Positions 43,746-53,159 of a DNA stretch of 64,000 nt are shown here, in pieces. Positions within the stretch are counted from its first letter, which is position 1, and every line of letters begins with the position of its first letter. The notes beneath the pieces are model-generated. The model was not told the DNA's origin and did not search any database. It worked only from the letters and a program-made list of their open reading frames with translations. This stretch comes from Micromonospora sp. WMMD1155 (GTDB lineage: Bacteria > Actinomycetota > Actinomycetes > Mycobacteriales > Micromonosporaceae): contig NZ_CP120742.1 in NCBI RefSeq assembly GCF_029581275.1, positions 1,462,501-1,526,500 of the forward strand, read 5' to 3'. The translations under genes and the position numbers were made by a program.

Positions 43746-45245
43746 ATGTCGGGTCATTCGACAACAAGCCGATCAGACGTACCGGCACAATGGACCGGCG
43801 AGCAGCCGGGCCCGGCCCAGCGCCCGGTCTCGCCGGCACCGAGAACCGCGCCGACGCCACAGCCGGGCCTGGAGACCACTGCGGTCCTGCCGTACGCCGG
43901 GTCCCGGACGTCGTCCCGGACGCGCCTGCTGCGGGCCTGGATGATGACGATTCCGATCGACGTCGTGGCGCTGCTCGCCCCGCTGGCGATCTCGCAGAAC
44001 TACTGGCGTGGCACGCTCGTCAACGCCGGGCTCACCATGGCCATCTTCGCGGCCGGCGGGCTCTACCAGGCCCGCCGGCACGTGAGCATCCTGGACGAGC
44101 TGCCCAGCATCGTCGGACGGCTGCTGGCGTCGGCCGCGGTGGTGGCCATCATCGCCGCGGAACGCCACGCGTCGGTCGAGTACGTCGGCGGTTTCATGCG
44201 TGGCGTCGCCATCTCCGCCGGTCTGGTGATCGTCGGTCGGGCACTCAGCCGGGCGCTCACCATCCTGGTGCGCAAGCGTCGCTGGGTGGAGCACAACGCC
44301 ATCATCATCGGCAGCGGCCCGATCGCCCTGGAGTTGGCTCGGTTGCTGCGCCGCTACCCGCGGTACGGGTTGCGGTTCGTCGGCTGCGTGGACGTGACCG
44401 CGCAGCAGGACTCCGCGGTGCTACCCCTTCTCGGCAGCCTCAACGACCTGGAGAAGCTCGTCCGGGTGCTGAAGGTCGAGGTCCTGGTCATCGCCGACCC
44501 CGACTGCCCGGAGTCGGATTTGATGGACACCCTGCTGCGACCCGGCAGCTCCCGCTGCGACCTGTGGGAGGTGCCGCGTCTGTGGGGGTCCCGCTCGCAG
44601 GGCGGCTACCCCGACCACATCGGGGCGATCCCGATCGTGAAGGTCGGTGACATCTCGCTCTCCGGTCCGCGCTGGGCGATCAAGCGGGCTTCCGACGTGG
44701 TGTTCTCCGGCCTCGCCCTGCTCCTGCTCAGCCCGGTCCTGCTGCTGTGCGCGCTCGCCACCTTCATCGACGGTGGGCGGGGCATCTTCTTCTACCAGGA
44801 GCGGATCGGCCGGTTCGGCAAGCCGTTCAACGTGGTCAAGTTCCGGTCGATGCGCCCGGTCGACGAGACCGAGTCGCAGACGAACTGGTCGATCGCGAAC
44901 GATCGGCGGGTCGGCCCGATCGGTCGGTTCATGCGTCGCACCTCGCTGGACGAGCTTCCCCAGCTGTGGAACATCCTGCGCGGCGACATGAGCGTGGTCG
45001 GGCCACGGCCGGAGCGGCCGTACTTCGTGGAGAAGTTCTCGGCGGAGTACCCGAACTACGCGATGCGGCACCGGGTGCCGGTGGGCCTCACCGGGCTCGC
45101 GCAGGTCAGCGGTCTGCGTGGCGACACGCCGATCTCCGACCGGGCGCGGTTCGACAACTACTACATCGAGAACTGGTCGCTCTGGCTGGACGTCAAGGTC
45201 GTGCTGCGCACGGTCGCCGAGGTCTTCCGCGGCGGTGGCCGATGA
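43746..45245 (+). CDS. Polyprenyl-phosphate glycosyl-1-phosphate transferase (exopolysaccharide initiation)
   Basis: 499 aa from the ATG at 43746, preceded by GGGAAAGG; a TTG two codons upstream is less likely. Five N-terminal helices, a CoA-binding-like soluble part (AIIIGSGPIALELARLLRRYP) and the C-terminal Bac_transf domain: KRASDVVFSGLALLLL, YQERIGRFGKPFNVVKFRSM and DELPQLWNILRGDMSVVGPRPE. This enzyme loads the first sugar phosphate onto undecaprenyl phosphate and starts repeat-unit synthesis. It is convergent with the DUF1501 gene with only 3 bp between stops. Confidence 0.93.
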   Translation: MSGHSTTSRSDVPAQWTGEQPGPAQRPVSPAPRTAPTPQPGLETTAVLPYAGSRTSSRTRLLRAWMMTIPIDVVALLAPLAISQNYWRGTLVNAGLTMAIFAAGGLYQARRHVSILDELPSIVGRLLASAAVVAIIAAERHASVEYVGGFMRGVAISAGLVIVGRALSRALTILVRKRRWVEHNAIIIGSGPIALELARLLRRYPRYGLRFVGCVDVTAQQDSAVLPLLGSLNDLEKLVRVLKVEVLVIADPDCPESDLMDTLLRPGSSRCDLWEVPRLWGSRSQGGYPDHIGAIPIVKVGDISLSGPRWAIKRASDVVFSGLALLLLSPVLLLCALATFIDGGRGIFFYQERIGRFGKPFNVVKFRSMRPVDETESQTNWSIANDRRVGPIGRFMRRTSLDELPQLWNILRGDMSVVGPRPERPYFVEKFSAEYPNYAMRHRVPVGLTGLAQVSGLRGDTPISDRARFDNYYIENWSLWLDVKVVLRTVAEVFRGGGR

Positions 45246-45248
45246 GGG

Positions 45249-46517
45249 TCAGCGTCCCGGTGAGCTGAGCAGAGGCAGCAGGCGGGCCCGGTAACCGCCG
45301 AGGTAGCGGTCCGGGTCCCCGGCCAACACATGGGCGAGGACGGTGCCGAAGACGTCCCGAAAGTCCGTCGTCGCCTTCAGGTCACCGTCGTCCAGATCCG
45401 TCAGGCTCGGCTGCTCGCCGTAGAACCCACCGGCCACGGCGTGCCCCAGCACGAATACCGGGCCGGCCGTGCCGTGGTCGGTGCCGTCGGATGCGTTCGC
45501 CCGGACCCGCCGGCCGAACTCGCTGTAGACGACGACGGTGACCCGGCGGCCGGCCTCGGTACGCGCCATCCGGTCCACGAATCCGCTCAGCGCGTCATCC
45601 AGGTGCCGCAACAGCGTCTCCTGCCACACGCGCTCACCGGCGTGGGTGTCGAAGCCACCGAGGCTCACCGAGTAGACGCGGGTGGGGACCCGGGACTCGA
45701 CGCATCGGGCGACGAGCGCCAACTGGGCCGTCAGCGCGTTGTCACCACCCGTTCCGGTAGCCGGGACGGCCTCGCCGCCGCTGTGGCCCTGCTCGTCGGA
45801 GCCGCTGCCCGCGGATTTCGCCACCACCCGGTTCATGGTGATGAGGTCCGCGTAGGAGGTGGCGGCTCGCGCCTGCATCTCCGACTCGCCGGGCTGGACC
45901 TGACCGAGGGCCGAGACCGCGTCGGGGGTGACCCCCGGCGGCAGCACGAGCCCCCGATAGCTCACGCAGACGCCGATGCGGGACTTGCCCACGAGCAGCG
46001 GCGGCAGGACCGGCTCGAAGCTCACGGCCGCCTCGGTGGCGGCCTTCGTCCCGTCCAGCCACCGCCCGACCCAACCCGTGGGAGCGGGAGTGCCGGGGGA
46101 TGCGGTCTGCCAGATGTCCATCGACTTGAAGTGGCTCCGGTCCGGGTTGGGGTAACCGGCCCCGAGAACGATCGCCAACCGCTTGGCATCCCACAGCCGC
46201 TTCATCCCGCGCAGCATCGGATTGAGGCCCAGCGTCTGGTCGAGTCGCAGCACCCGCTCCGGCGCGTACGCCAGCTCCGGTCGGGCCTGGTGGTAGGCCG
46301 GGTCCGCGTACGGCACGACGGTGTTGAGCCCGTCGTTACCGCCGTAGAGGGTGACCAGGACGAGCGTCGGCAGGCCGTCCTCGACGTCGCCGGCGGTGGC
46401 CTTCTCGGCGGTCTGAAGCAGCTCCTGAAAGCCCAGCACACCTGCCCCGGCCGCCAACGCGCTGCCGCCGACCACCCCGGAGGAGATGAGGAAGCGCCGT
46501 CGGGTCAATGCATCCAT
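45249..46517 (-). CDS. DUF1501 family secreted protein (Tat-type signal)
   Basis: 422 aa from the ATG at 46517. The N-terminus has a twin-arginine-like signal (TRRRFLISSGVVGGSALAAG). The body is a DUF1501/sulfatase-like alkaline phosphatase fold: LVLVTLYGGNDGLNTVVPY, SHFKSMDIWQTASP, VSLGGFDTHAGERVWQ and YSEFGRRVRANASDGTDHGTAGP. Members are always paired with DUF1800 proteins, as here (19 bp apart). Biochemical activity is not established. The pair sits between the initiating sugar transferase and the glycosyltransferase operon. Confidence 0.88.
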   Translation of the reverse strand: MDALTRRRFLISSGVVGGSALAAGAGVLGFQELLQTAEKATAGDVEDGLPTLVLVTLYGGNDGLNTVVPYADPAYHQARPELAYAPERVLRLDQTLGLNPMLRGMKRLWDAKRLAIVLGAGYPNPDRSHFKSMDIWQTASPGTPAPTGWVGRWLDGTKAATEAAVSFEPVLPPLLVGKSRIGVCVSYRGLVLPPGVTPDAVSALGQVQPGESEMQARAATSYADLITMNRVVAKSAGSGSDEQGHSGGEAVPATGTGGDNALTAQLALVARCVESRVPTRVYSVSLGGFDTHAGERVWQETLLRHLDDALSGFVDRMARTEAGRRVTVVVYSEFGRRVRANASDGTDHGTAGPVFVLGHAVAGGFYGEQPSLTDLDDGDLKATTDFRDVFGTVLAHVLAGDPDRYLGGYRARLLPLLSSPGR

Positions 46518-46536
46518 GTCCACCCACCCACTCTGG

Positions 46537-47805
46537 TCAGGTCACCAGATACTCGGGGCTGACCAGCCCGAAGGTCAGCTTCAGTCGGTCGCTGCGGGCA
46601 TCGCGCAGCACCGCGTACGTCCGGTCGGTCCACCGGTCGACGCAGAGCAGATGGGCGACGGCCTCTGGGGTCAAGGGACCGGGTCGCACCATGTCGACGA
46701 GCATGCCGGCGATCGTCAGCCGGGTCTGCGCGGCGGCCGACGTCAACCAGGCGGTGCCCGCCGGCCACCCGCCGACACTGGGTGGGGCGAGTGGACGCTG
46801 ACCCAACGCCTCCATCGCCCAGTAGAGCTGCGTGAACACCTTGTCGGACATCGCCGCCGGCCGGAGCCCCAGATGACGCATGGCACCGACGAGCCACTCG
46901 ACCGGCTGCTGGACCAGCGTCCCGCGGGTCTGCTGGAATGCCTCGTCGGCGAAGAGCACCTTGAGCATCGCCATCGGGGCCGGGAACGCCGCAGCCATCG
47001 CCTCCCGGGTGCGCTCGGGGATCGGTCGGTTGCTGGAGGCGTACCGGAACCACAGTCGGGATGCGATGAACCGGCTGCAGGCCGGCTGCCGGAGCAGGAG
47101 GTCGACGAGGCTTCGGGCGTCGAAGTTCTCGGTGACGCCGAGGATCGTCTTTCGGCCGGTATCGCGGTGCTGGGGCTCGGAAACGGGCATCTCGCGATCG
47201 AGGATGACCCGCCAGCCCGCCAGAGCCCGACCGGCCTCCTTGATGTCCCGTTCCGTGTATTGCCCGACGCCGAGCATGAACAGCTCGAACAGCTCCCGGG
47301 CCAGGTTCTCGTTCGGTGCCGACTTCTTGTTGTGTTGCCCGTCCAGCCAGTAGACCAGCGCGCGGTCGAGCACCATCCGGTGCGCCAGGTCGGCGAAGTC
47401 GCGCGCCTCTCGGAACGCGCGCAGCTGCCCGAACATGAGCTGAGGGCTGCGGACCTTCGCCACCGACGTGGCCCAGTGGCCGTGCCAGAAGAACAGGAGC
47501 TTCTCGACCGCCTGGTGGTCGGCCACGGTCATCCGGTCGAGCCACCACCGTGCCAGCGAGACGGTCTGCTCCGTGCGACGACGGGCGACCTCGGCTCGCT
47601 GGGCCTCGGTGGCAGTGGGCAGGAGCGTGACCGGATCCGGCCCCAGGTCGGGTGTGGGCGCGCTGGTCGCGCCGACGTCCGGGCCGGTCGGGGCCAACAC
47701 CCCGGACAGTGTCGATGCGTAGCCGAGCCGACGAGCGGCACCTATCTCCGCCACGGTGGGACCGAAGCCGGCCCGCCGAAGCAGGAGCACGATGTCGTCG
47801 GTCAT
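46537..47805 (-). CDS. DUF1800 family protein
   Basis: 422 aa from the ATG at 47805. The DUF1800 hallmarks are VLLLRRAGFGPT at the N-terminus, FFWHGHWATSVAKV, QLRAFREARDFADL and NENLARELFELFMLGVGQYTERDI. The C-terminus ends VSPEYLVT, the typical 'SPEY' end. The molecular role is unknown; the invariant partner DUF1501 is encoded immediately downstream. No signal peptide is obvious, so export may depend on the Tat partner. Confidence 0.9.
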   Translation of the reverse strand: MTDDIVLLLRRAGFGPTVAEIGAARRLGYASTLSGVLAPTGPDVGATSAPTPDLGPDPVTLLPTATEAQRAEVARRRTEQTVSLARWWLDRMTVADHQAVEKLLFFWHGHWATSVAKVRSPQLMFGQLRAFREARDFADLAHRMVLDRALVYWLDGQHNKKSAPNENLARELFELFMLGVGQYTERDIKEAGRALAGWRVILDREMPVSEPQHRDTGRKTILGVTENFDARSLVDLLLRQPACSRFIASRLWFRYASSNRPIPERTREAMAAAFPAPMAMLKVLFADEAFQQTRGTLVQQPVEWLVGAMRHLGLRPAAMSDKVFTQLYWAMEALGQRPLAPPSVGGWPAGTAWLTSAAAQTRLTIAGMLVDMVRPGPLTPEAVAHLLCVDRWTDRTYAVLRDARSDRLKLTFGLVSPEYLVT

Positions 47806-48231
47806 ACGTCCACAGTAAGGGAGCAGTGGCGTTCGCCGCACACGGGCGGTAGTCAGTCCCTCGTCGGCACAGTCTGACCGAAAAGCCATTTCCTTTGCGT
47901 TACTCGCCCTCCCACACGCCCCCAAATCTGCACATTCCGTGCGGCCTTTCGTGGCCCGCGGCGGCGCCCGCCCGGTCCGGCGCCGGGCCACCATTGACAG
48001 GAGGGTCGGCGTTGAGGTCTATTAACCCGGGCTTGACGGGCAGCCTGCACTGCTGCGCGTCTGCGGGTGCGCCCGATACAGCCCGTTCGGGCTGGCGAAG
48101 CGCGCCACACCAAACGGGGATCGTAAGGCAACGGGGGTGCGTCCCGTCATGCACGCACCAACGCTGCCCCGCGGTCTGCACACCTGCGGCCGCAGCGGGA
48201 ACACGCGGCCGGACGAATCCGGAAGAGATAC
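47806..48231. other. Leader/promoter region of the glycosyltransferase operon
   Basis: About 425 bp without a gene between the divergent DUF1800 and glycosyltransferase genes. The DUF1800-proximal part and the sequence around 48000 are the AT-richest parts. A small hairpin with arms CAGCCC and GGGCTG lies near 48077-48092. No known riboswitch consensus was recognised. Confidence 0.5.
47994..48023 (+). promoter_or_regulatory. Possible promoter of the glycosyltransferase operon
   Basis: TTGACA at 47994-47999 is a perfect -35 hexamer; TCTATT lies 18 bp further at 48018-48023 as a weak -10. The transcript would have a leader of about 200 nt. Confidence 0.3.
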
Positions 48232-49497
48232 GTGACGACACCACCTTCGCCCCCGGACCCCCTTCCCGGAACCGGGTCGACAGCGCCGACGATTCTGGTC
48301 CTGGGCACCGCCGAGTGGAACTCTCCGATCGCCACGAACCAGCACTACGTCGTACGGGAACTGGCCCGTGACTTCGACACCTACTTCGTGGAGTCCCTGG
48401 GTCTGCGGCGGGTGCGGCTCGACGCGAAGGACGTCACCCGTATCGCGAAGCGGCTGCGCCACTCGGTCGTCGGCCATGAGAAGACTGCCACCTACCGTCC
48501 GATTCCGGATCGGGTCACTGTCATCTCGCCGCTCATCGTGCCGATTCACCAGGCACCCACGCGGTTGCCGAACCGGCTGCTGTTGGAGCGGGCGGTGGCC
48601 GAGTGGCGACGCAGCCCCAGCCCGCGGGTCCTCTGGACCTTCACGCCCGTCACGTACGGTCTCGAACAGTACGCGGACTACACCCTCTACCACTGCGTGG
48701 ACATCTTCCAGGCATTCCCCGGCATCGACGGCTCGGCCGTGTCCGCTGGTGAGCGGACCCTCGCGAACCGTGCCGACCTGACCATCGGCACCAGCGGCGC
48801 CGTCACGGCCCATCTCAACGACGTCGGGTTCACCGATGTCCTGACCCTGCCGAACGTCGCCGAAGTCGACGTCTTCGCCGCCGACAGCCAACCGGCGGCC
48901 CAGCGGCGGCCCGCCGCGTTGTTCGCCGGCAACCTCACGCCGCACAAGCTGGACTTCGAGCTGCTGCGCACGCTGGCCACCGCGCTGAAGGGCCGTGGCG
49001 AACTGCTCCTCGCGGGCCCGATCGCGGCGGGCGGGGGCGGATACGACCGGGAATTGGCCGAACTCGAACGGCTCGGGGCTCGATACCTCGGGATGCTTCC
49101 GCTCAACGAACTCGCTTCCGCGGCGGGCACGTGCACAGTGGGATTGATCCCGTACGCGCTGAACGACTACACCGCGGGTGTCAGCCCACTCAAGTGCTAC
49201 GAATACCTCTCCTCGGGCCTGAAGGTGGTCAGCACCCCCATCCCCGACGTCGTGCAGGCCGCTCGGGCGACCGACCACATCACGGCGGCGACCTCGACCG
49301 ACGACTTCGTCGACCACGTACTGGCCGCGATCGACCCCGCGTCGGACGACGTACTCGCGGCCCGTGTGCGGTACGCCGGCGACTTCGGCTGGAGTTCCCG
49401 GGGTGGCCTCCTGCGCGACATCGCGGCCCGGATGCCACGGCGCACCGACGAGGTGGTGACGCGGCCGGCGGGCGGTGCCGGAAGGCCTCGTGGCTAG
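48232..49497 (+). CDS. Glycosyltransferase (GT-B fold) of the exopolysaccharide operon
   Basis: 421 aa from a GTG preceded by GGAAGAG. The N-terminal half opens with ILVLGTAEWNSPIATNQHYV and the C-terminal half has ALFAGNLTPHKLDFELLRTL, the donor-binding ARYLGMLPLNELA and SPLKCYEYLSSGLKVVSTPI, where the Glu of KCYEYL is the usual nucleotide-sugar ligand. It resembles TuaH-like transferases of teichuronic acid and capsule loci. First gene of an operon continuing with overlaps to 57106. Confidence 0.85.
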   Translation: MTTPPSPPDPLPGTGSTAPTILVLGTAEWNSPIATNQHYVVRELARDFDTYFVESLGLRRVRLDAKDVTRIAKRLRHSVVGHEKTATYRPIPDRVTVISPLIVPIHQAPTRLPNRLLLERAVAEWRRSPSPRVLWTFTPVTYGLEQYADYTLYHCVDIFQAFPGIDGSAVSAGERTLANRADLTIGTSGAVTAHLNDVGFTDVLTLPNVAEVDVFAADSQPAAQRRPAALFAGNLTPHKLDFELLRTLATALKGRGELLLAGPIAAGGGGYDRELAELERLGARYLGMLPLNELASAAGTCTVGLIPYALNDYTAGVSPLKCYEYLSSGLKVVSTPIPDVVQAARATDHITAATSTDDFVDHVLAAIDPASDDVLAARVRYAGDFGWSSRGGLLRDIAARMPRRTDEVVTRPAGGAGRPRG

Positions 49498-50998
49498 GGC
49501 CCGCTCAGCCATCGCTTGGGCGATCACGATCGGATCGGCGCCGTGGGCCGCAGCGTGCCTCGTGCTCTTCCTCGCGGTGCCACAGTTCTATCTGTTGCCC
49601 GAGGGCAGCACCGACGTGGCGGCGTCGACGGTGGTCACCATCCTGCTGGTGCCGGGCGTGCTGTTGGCGGCCCGGCGCGGCTCAGGTGTCGAACTGTTCC
49701 GCCTCGGCCTGTTCCGCGTCCTGATCGCCCTGCTGGTGGTGCGGCTGCTCGCACTGGCCTGGTCCCCGGACCCGCGAGCCGGTCTGCCACTGATCGCCCT
49801 GCTCGGCCAGTTCGTCGTCACGCTGACGCTGATGGTCCAGGCGGTCCGTCAGGACGACGGCCTGCTGCGCCGGATCGAACCCTGGTACTGGCCCTGGATC
49901 GTGGTCGAGGCGCTGCTCGTACTCGTCTTCCGCGTCCTGCCCGGGGTGGAGGACGCCTTCCTGCGGTCGATCGCCGGGCTCGTCAGCGGGCAGAACACCG
50001 TCGCCGCTCTCTTCACCGGAAGTCCGAACAACGTCTTCGACGAGGCCAAATCCGGTGGGGTGTTCGTCAACGCGAACGTCGCCGGGCTCTTCCTCGGGGT
50101 GAACGCGGTCGCCGCCTTCGCCATCGCGACGATCACCGGAAGCCGCTGGACGCGCATGGTGGGCTTCGTAGCGCTGGCGGCGGTGCCGGTCACCGGTTCC
50201 AAATCGGCCACGCTCCTCGCGGTCGCCCTGCCCGCGTCAGTACTCGCCGTTCGGCGGCTCACCCGGGCACGCCGGGCGGGGTCGGGAGAGCCGCTCCCGT
50301 CCCGGCACGGCAGCCACCGACGCCCGGTGGGGCGCAGACTGGCGCTCGGGCTCGTGGGCACCGGTGTGCTCGGCGTCGTCGGGGCGGTGGTGCTCGCCGC
50401 CGAACTCGGCTTCCTCCAGGCGTTGGCGAAGTCCTTCGGTGACCGGACAGCCATCTGGGGCTTCGGGGCCGAGGCGTTCCTGCGGGATCCCCTCCTCGGC
50501 CTCGGTTACGGGGGCTGGGACGCCGGCTTCGCGGCGTACGCGCGTGAGCACGGCATCTACCGCAGCTTCCCGCCCCACAACGTCCTCCTGGCGGGATGGG
50601 CCGCGACCGGTCTGGCCGGCCTGGTGCTGATCGCGGTGTTCTTCGCGCTCACCCTGCGGCTCGCCGTCCGGGCCGTGAACACCGGTGGTCACCGGCATCG
50701 GACCTTCGCGCTCTGGGCCACCGCCGCGGTCGCGTGGACGCTGATCCACGGTTTGGGCGACAACACCGAGATCTTCGGCGACATCCATCTCATTCCCATT
50801 CTTTCGCTGCTGGTGGCCTACCTCGTCGTGGGCGACCGCAAGGAGTCGAACCCCCATGCAACTCCCCACCGTCGGGATCCTGAGACATCAACAATTCCTG
50901 CCGTCCGAGACGTTCATTCCGAACCAGGCCTTGGCGATGCGCAGCTTCCATCCCTTGTTCGTGGGCCGCGACCCGGTCCCGGCCCGACCGGGAACTGA
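49475..50998 (+). CDS. O-antigen ligase/Wzy-like polymerase
   Basis: 507 aa with ten to twelve membrane helices. The large external loop includes FGDRTAIWGFGAEAFLRDPLLGLGYGGWD and HNVLLAGWAATGL, typical of the Wzy_C/O-antigen ligase family, which polymerises or ligates lipid-linked oligosaccharide units. It overlaps the previous gene by 23 bp. The last ~48 codons overlap the next glycosyltransferase by 143 bp and are low in conservation, so its stop codon has probably moved downstream. Confidence 0.88.
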   Translation: MPEGLVARARSAIAWAITIGSAPWAAACLVLFLAVPQFYLLPEGSTDVAASTVVTILLVPGVLLAARRGSGVELFRLGLFRVLIALLVVRLLALAWSPDPRAGLPLIALLGQFVVTLTLMVQAVRQDDGLLRRIEPWYWPWIVVEALLVLVFRVLPGVEDAFLRSIAGLVSGQNTVAALFTGSPNNVFDEAKSGGVFVNANVAGLFLGVNAVAAFAIATITGSRWTRMVGFVALAAVPVTGSKSATLLAVALPASVLAVRRLTRARRAGSGEPLPSRHGSHRRPVGRRLALGLVGTGVLGVVGAVVLAAELGFLQALAKSFGDRTAIWGFGAEAFLRDPLLGLGYGGWDAGFAAYAREHGIYRSFPPHNVLLAGWAATGLAGLVLIAVFFALTLRLAVRAVNTGGHRHRTFALWATAAVAWTLIHGLGDNTEIFGDIHLIPILSLLVAYLVVGDRKESNPHATPHRRDPETSTIPAVRDVHSEPGLGDAQLPSLVRGPRPGPGPTGN

Positions 50999-51974
50999 TT
51001 CGGTAAGCGTCGCCGAGTTCGGCAAACCCGCTGTCCTGTCGTACACGTTCACCCGCCGCTCGGAGGCACTCGCCGGTGCCCTCGGGAAGCGGGGCACCGC
51101 ACTGCTGCACGCCCACTTCGGCGTGGAGGGGGTGTACGCCGTCCCCACCGCGAAGGCGCTGGGAGTGCCACTGGTCACCACCCTGCACGGCTTCGACGTG
51201 ACGGTCAGTCGGACGAAGATGATGACGTCGAAGAAGCCCTCGTGGATGAACTACGTGACCTGGCGTCAGTCCCTCTTCTCCGAGGGTGCCGTGTTCATCT
51301 GTGTGTCCGAGCACATCCGTCGGCGCGCGGTGGAGTGGGGTTACCCCGCCGAGAAGTGTCACGTTCTGCCCATCGGGGTGGACGTGGACGCCATCGAACC
51401 GTCCGGTCCCGTGGAGACGCCCCGGATCCTGCACGTCGCGCGGTTGGTGGAGAAGAAGGGGACGCAGTACCTGCTGCGGGCGTTCGCCGAGGTGCGCAAG
51501 GCCGTTCCCGCCGCCGAGCTGGTACTGATCGGCGAGGGGCCGCTACGCGACTCCCTCGGTGCGCTCGCCCGGGAGGTCGGGGTCGAGGCCGGCGTGCGTT
51601 TCCTGGGCGCGCAGAAACACAGTGACACCCTCCGCTGGCTGAGCCGGTCGACGCTGCTGTGCCTGCCGAGCGTGACGGCCCAGGACGGTGACCAGGAAGG
51701 TCTGGGGATGGTCCTGTTGGAGGCGGCCGCCTCCGGCAAACCCGTGGTCGGAACCCACCACGGCGGCATCCCCGAGGCGGTCACGGACGGGGCGAACGGC
51801 TTCCTGGTGCCCGAACGAGACGCCACCGCGCTCGCGGACCGGCTGATCGAGCTACTACGCGACCAGGACCTCTGTGACAGGTTCGGCAAGGTGGGACGGC
51901 AGAACGTCGAAGACCGGTTCAACCTGAGCCGACAGACCGGCAAACTCGAATCGTTGTATAGGGACCTGCTGTGA
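50856..51974 (+). CDS. GT4-family glycosyltransferase
   Basis: 372 aa from the ATG at 50856, with AAGGAG about 10 bp upstream. The N-terminus (VGILRHQQFLPSETFIPNQ) matches the usual start of this GT4 group, so the long overlap with the Wzy-like gene is not an annotation error of this start. The GT4 donor site is EGLGMVLLEAAASGKPVVGT with the EX7E motif, and RLVEKKGTQYLLRAFAEV precedes it. It adds a sugar to the lipid-linked intermediate on the cytosolic face. Confidence 0.92.
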   Translation: MQLPTVGILRHQQFLPSETFIPNQALAMRSFHPLFVGRDPVPARPGTDSVSVAEFGKPAVLSYTFTRRSEALAGALGKRGTALLHAHFGVEGVYAVPTAKALGVPLVTTLHGFDVTVSRTKMMTSKKPSWMNYVTWRQSLFSEGAVFICVSEHIRRRAVEWGYPAEKCHVLPIGVDVDAIEPSGPVETPRILHVARLVEKKGTQYLLRAFAEVRKAVPAAELVLIGEGPLRDSLGALAREVGVEAGVRFLGAQKHSDTLRWLSRSTLLCLPSVTAQDGDQEGLGMVLLEAAASGKPVVGTHHGGIPEAVTDGANGFLVPERDATALADRLIELLRDQDLCDRFGKVGRQNVEDRFNLSRQTGKLESLYRDLL

Positions 51975-53158
51975 TCGAGTCGATTCTCATCCATTCCCGG
52001 TCGACGCCGCACCACCACACCGGTGGAATGGAGACCCTCGCCTGGCGGCTGGCCGCCGAATGGGCATTGCACGTACCGCGGGTGCAGATCGTCACCACCG
52101 CGATCCCCGGCCGTTCCGGCACCTTCACCGAGGACGGCGTGCAGGTGACGCCGTTGGCCGGCACCCGGCCCGGCCGCTACTCCCATGCCTGGTGGGAGGA
52201 GTCCCGGGCGCACTGGGTGGCGACGAGCGCGGCCCCGAGCGTGGTCTTCTCGGTGAGCGCCGGCTCCTACGCGGTGGTCCGCGAGCGGGCCCAGCACCCT
52301 CGTACGCCGTTCGTGCTCCAGGTACACGGTACGTCCGCCATGGAGTTGGGCTCGAAGCTGCGGGCACCGACCGCGCGCTCCCTGGCCGGCACGCCCAAGA
52401 ACGCCCTCGGCCTGGTGCGCGACCTGGCCCGCTACCGCGACTTCGACCGCCTCGTCGCGGTCGGCGAGAACGTGGTCGAGTCGCTGACGGCAGCACCGCA
52501 GAACTGGTCCGCCTCGCCCGACAAGGTGCGTCTGATCCCCAACGGCGTCCGAGCCGAGGATCACGCGTTCGACGGCGTCGCCCGGGACCGGATCCGGCGC
52601 GAGCTGGGAGTCGACGAGGAGACCGTGCTGGTCGGCTGCGTGGGCCGCCTGCACGTGCAGAAGAGGGTGGATCGGGCGCTGCAGGCGGCGGCGATCCTGC
52701 GCGACCGCGGCCTCGGCAGCCGGTTCCGCTTCGTGGTCGTCGGCGACGGCCCGGACGAGGGGCGGTTGCAGGGTCTGGTCCGCAAGCTCCAGTTGGAGGA
52801 GATGGTCCGGTTCACCGGACGCGTCGACGCGGACGTGGTGCGCGACTACTACTCCGCGGCGGACGTGTCACTGCTCACCACGGCACGTCTGGAAGGGCTC
52901 CCGATGGCGGTTCTGGAGGCGTTGGCCTCCGGCCTGCCGTGCGTCGTCACCGCCGGTTCGATCCGATCCGAGGCGCTGAGCCGGGTGTTGCACGAAGTCG
53001 ACACGGCTGACTCCGACGCGCTCGCCGACGTGGTGCAGAAGGTGACGGCGGAGCGGGGGCCGCGCGTCAACCTGCTTCCGCCCACCTTCCTTCTCGACCA
53101 CTGCGCACGGGACTACCTCGCCGACTTCGCGCAGCTGATCACACAGCGTCAGGCCTGA
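51971..53158 (+). CDS. GT4-family glycosyltransferase
   Basis: 395 aa, start overlapping the previous stop (GTGA). The acceptor half has HHHTGGMETLAWRLA and the donor half VGRLHVQKRVDRALQAAAIL and the EX7E-type motif EGLPMAVLEALASGLPCVV. It is a retaining glycosyltransferase of the same operon; the order of sugars cannot be read from the sequence. Confidence 0.92.
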   Translation: MIESILIHSRSTPHHHTGGMETLAWRLAAEWALHVPRVQIVTTAIPGRSGTFTEDGVQVTPLAGTRPGRYSHAWWEESRAHWVATSAAPSVVFSVSAGSYAVVRERAQHPRTPFVLQVHGTSAMELGSKLRAPTARSLAGTPKNALGLVRDLARYRDFDRLVAVGENVVESLTAAPQNWSASPDKVRLIPNGVRAEDHAFDGVARDRIRRELGVDEETVLVGCVGRLHVQKRVDRALQAAAILRDRGLGSRFRFVVVGDGPDEGRLQGLVRKLQLEEMVRFTGRVDADVVRDYYSAADVSLLTTARLEGLPMAVLEALASGLPCVVTAGSIRSEALSRVLHEVDTADSDALADVVQKVTAERGPRVNLLPPTFLLDHCARDYLADFAQLITQRQA

Positions 53159-53159
53159 C

